Positions 4,673 to 5,914 of a DNA stretch of 5,914 nucleotides are shown piece after piece (positions within the stretch are counted from its first letter, which is position 1; each line of letters starts with the position of its first letter). The translations under genes were made by a program, and so were the position numbers. Under the pieces are notes generated by a model, which did no database searches, had not been told where the DNA came from, and saw only the letters and a list, made by a program, of their open reading frames with translations. Source of the stretch: Bacillota bacterium (GTDB taxonomy: Bacteria > Bacillota > UBA994); contig QLUC01000099.1 in NCBI GenBank assembly GCA_018725275.1, forward strand, positions 1 through 5,914, read 5' to 3'.

Positions 4673-5914
4673 TTAATCCGCCGCCACGCTCTGCCCGGCC
4701 AAGTGGGCCTCATGCAGACTGCGGTACATGCCATCAGTGGCAAGAAGCTCGCCATGCGTTCCTTCCTCCACCACACGCCCTGCGGCTACGACGATGATTT
4801 TGTGCGCCTTTTCGATGGTGGACAGGCGGTGGGCGACCACGACCACCGTGCGCTCCTGCATGAGCCGGTTGAGGGCCTCTTGTACCAAAGCCTCGGATTC
4901 GGAGTCGAGAGAGGCGGTAGCTTCGTCGAGGAGCAAGATGGGGGCACGGCGAATGACGGCTCGGGCGATGGCGATGCGCTGCCTCTGCCCGCCGGAGAGC
5001 TCGGCACCCTTCTCCCCTACCTCAGTCTCATAACCACTACCGAGGGCCATGATAAAATCATGGGCATTGGCGGCCTTGGCGGCGTCAACGACATCTTCAT
5101 TACTGGCTTCTAACCTGCCGCAGCGAATGTTATCGGCGATGGTGCCGGAAAAAAGATGCGCGTCTTGCGGCACATAGCTGAGGTGCCCGCGTGCCTCGGC
5201 AAGACTTTGCGCGCTGAGGGTCGCGCCGTTAATGATTATCGAACCCTTCTGCGGCTCATAGAAACCCATGATGAGTTTGAGTAGGGTACTCTTGCCCCCG
5301 CCGCTGGGACCAACCAAAGCGATCATTTCACCCTTGTTAGCCGTGAGAGAGATGCCATCGATAACTTTTTCTCCATCGGCATAGGCGAATTCAACATCAC
5401 GGAAGGCGACGGGAGCGGACGCCAAAGCATTCATGCCGGCAAAACTCGTTGGCTCGTCGGGTTCGTTCTGCAAAGCGACCACCCTCTCAGCTGCCGCCCA
5501 GGAGCTCTGCAGACCGGTAATATGCGCGCCGATGCCGGTAAAGAAACGCTCCACGCCATTTTGCGCCCGAATTACCAAGACGATTTCGGGCACGCTTATC
5601 TCGCCGCGCATCGATAAAATGGCCGAGACCACGAGTAGACCCATAAAATTTAGAACTGAGGTGACAAAATTCGCGCCCTCTAAGTAGGCTTGGGTGCCCA
5701 CTCGCGCTAGTCCAAGGCGCTGCACGCTCTGGCTGTTCGCCACCAGAGTCCTTTCCATGATGGGGTAGAGAGAGAAACTCTTAATCACCACGATGCCGGC
5801 AAATAAGTCGGTCAAGGTCGTGGTCAGCACACTTTGTTTGGCTTGCAAGGCCCGACTTATCTCGCGCAGCTTGCGGGAGGCCAGCGTGTTGGCCAAGACC
5901 CCTATAGTCCCCGA
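4673..5914 (-). CDS. ABC exporter, fused membrane and ATPase domains (5' end missing)
   Basis: The 3' part of a half-size ABC exporter gene, open to the right edge. Family members are usually about 570-620 residues, so roughly 170-200 N-terminal residues lie outside. The 413 residues present comprise the end of the transmembrane domain, with hydrophobic helices near 75-95 and 100-118 (counting from the TTG at 5896), then a complete nucleotide-binding domain. Its motifs are intact: A-loop Y172, Walker A GPSGGGKST 196-204, Q-loop Q244, signature LSGGQ 300-304, Walker B ILLLDE 320-325 with catalytic E325, D-loop SLD 329-331 and H-loop H356. It should be an active ATPase driving export of a hydrophobic compound, lipid or peptide across the cytoplasmic membrane, as a homodimer or with a second half-transporter. 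The MATE gene follows on the same strand. The TTG at 5896 is only an internal leucine, because the frame continues upstream as SGTIGV. Substrate is unknown. Confidence 0.93.
   Translation of the reverse strand, partial: SGTIGVLANTLASRKLREISRALQAKQSVLTTTLTDLFAGIVVIKSFSLYPIMERTLVANSQSVQRLGLARVGTQAYLEGANFVTSVLNFMGLLVVSAILSMRGEISVPEIVLVIRAQNGVERFFTGIGAHITGLQSSWAAAERVVALQNEPDEPTSFAGMNALASAPVAFRDVEFAYADGEKVIDGISLTANKGEMIALVGPSGGGKSTLLKLIMGFYEPQKGSIIINGATLSAQSLAEARGHLSYVPQDAHLFSGTIADNIRCGRLEASNEDVVDAAKAANAHDFIMALGSGYETEVGEKGAELSGGQRQRIAIARAVIRRAPILLLDEATASLDSESEALVQEALNRLMQERTVVVVAHRLSTIEKAHKIIVVAAGRVVEEGTHGELLATDGMYRSLHEAHLAGQSVAAD

Noticed and set aside
4631..5113. A 160-codon plus-strand open frame opposite the ABC exporter gene
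   Set aside because: It is antisense to the conserved ATPase domain. Its protein has no recognisable features and no plausible ribosome-binding site.
5894..5896. TTG start codon for the ABC exporter
   Set aside because: The reading frame continues upstream to the window edge with family-like sequence, and the protein would lack most of its membrane domain. The TTG is an internal leucine.

Overview
The window looks like ordinary chromosome of a Gram-positive bacterium, most likely Bacillota of the Clostridia type. The evidence is moderate. There are consensus sigma-A promoters with Fur-type operator spacing and G-rich Shine-Dalgarno sites (GGGGG, AAGGGGGG, AAGGTGG). The proteins also resemble clostridial homologues. 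Base composition is moderately GC-rich and looks even across the genes. No transposase, phage gene, CRISPR array, tRNA or rRNA is visible.

Layout, left to right. Positions 1-263 hold no gene. They contain a tandem 16-bp repeat at the left edge and several inverted repeats that could fold as RNA on the minus strand. Next is a minus-strand gene for a ten-helix metal transporter of the ArsP_2 / 'putative manganese transporter' type (264-1517). A 209-bp divergent regulatory region (1518-1726) follows. It carries a near-consensus minus-strand promoter overlapped by a Fur-like box, and a plus-strand gltX promoter whose -10 hexamer sits inside the loop of a perfect 11-bp inverted repeat. gltX, the glutamyl-tRNA synthetase gene, runs on the plus strand (1727-3184). 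Its 3' end overlaps by 9 bp the 3' end of a convergent minus-strand MATE-family efflux transporter gene (3176-4576). Upstream of that, on the same strand, is the 3' part of an ABC-exporter gene (4673 to the right edge, incomplete).

The two right-hand genes share a strand and could be one multidrug or lipid export unit, the ABC gene first and the MATE gene second. An 8-bp inverted repeat just ahead of the MATE gene could give it separate control. The metal transporter and gltX are divergent and have distinct promoters, so they share a control region but probably not a function.

I found no clear new biological system. The points most worth checking are the Fur-like operator in front of a family often labelled as a metal exporter, the gltX dyad centred on its -10 element, and the structured non-coding stretch at the left edge.
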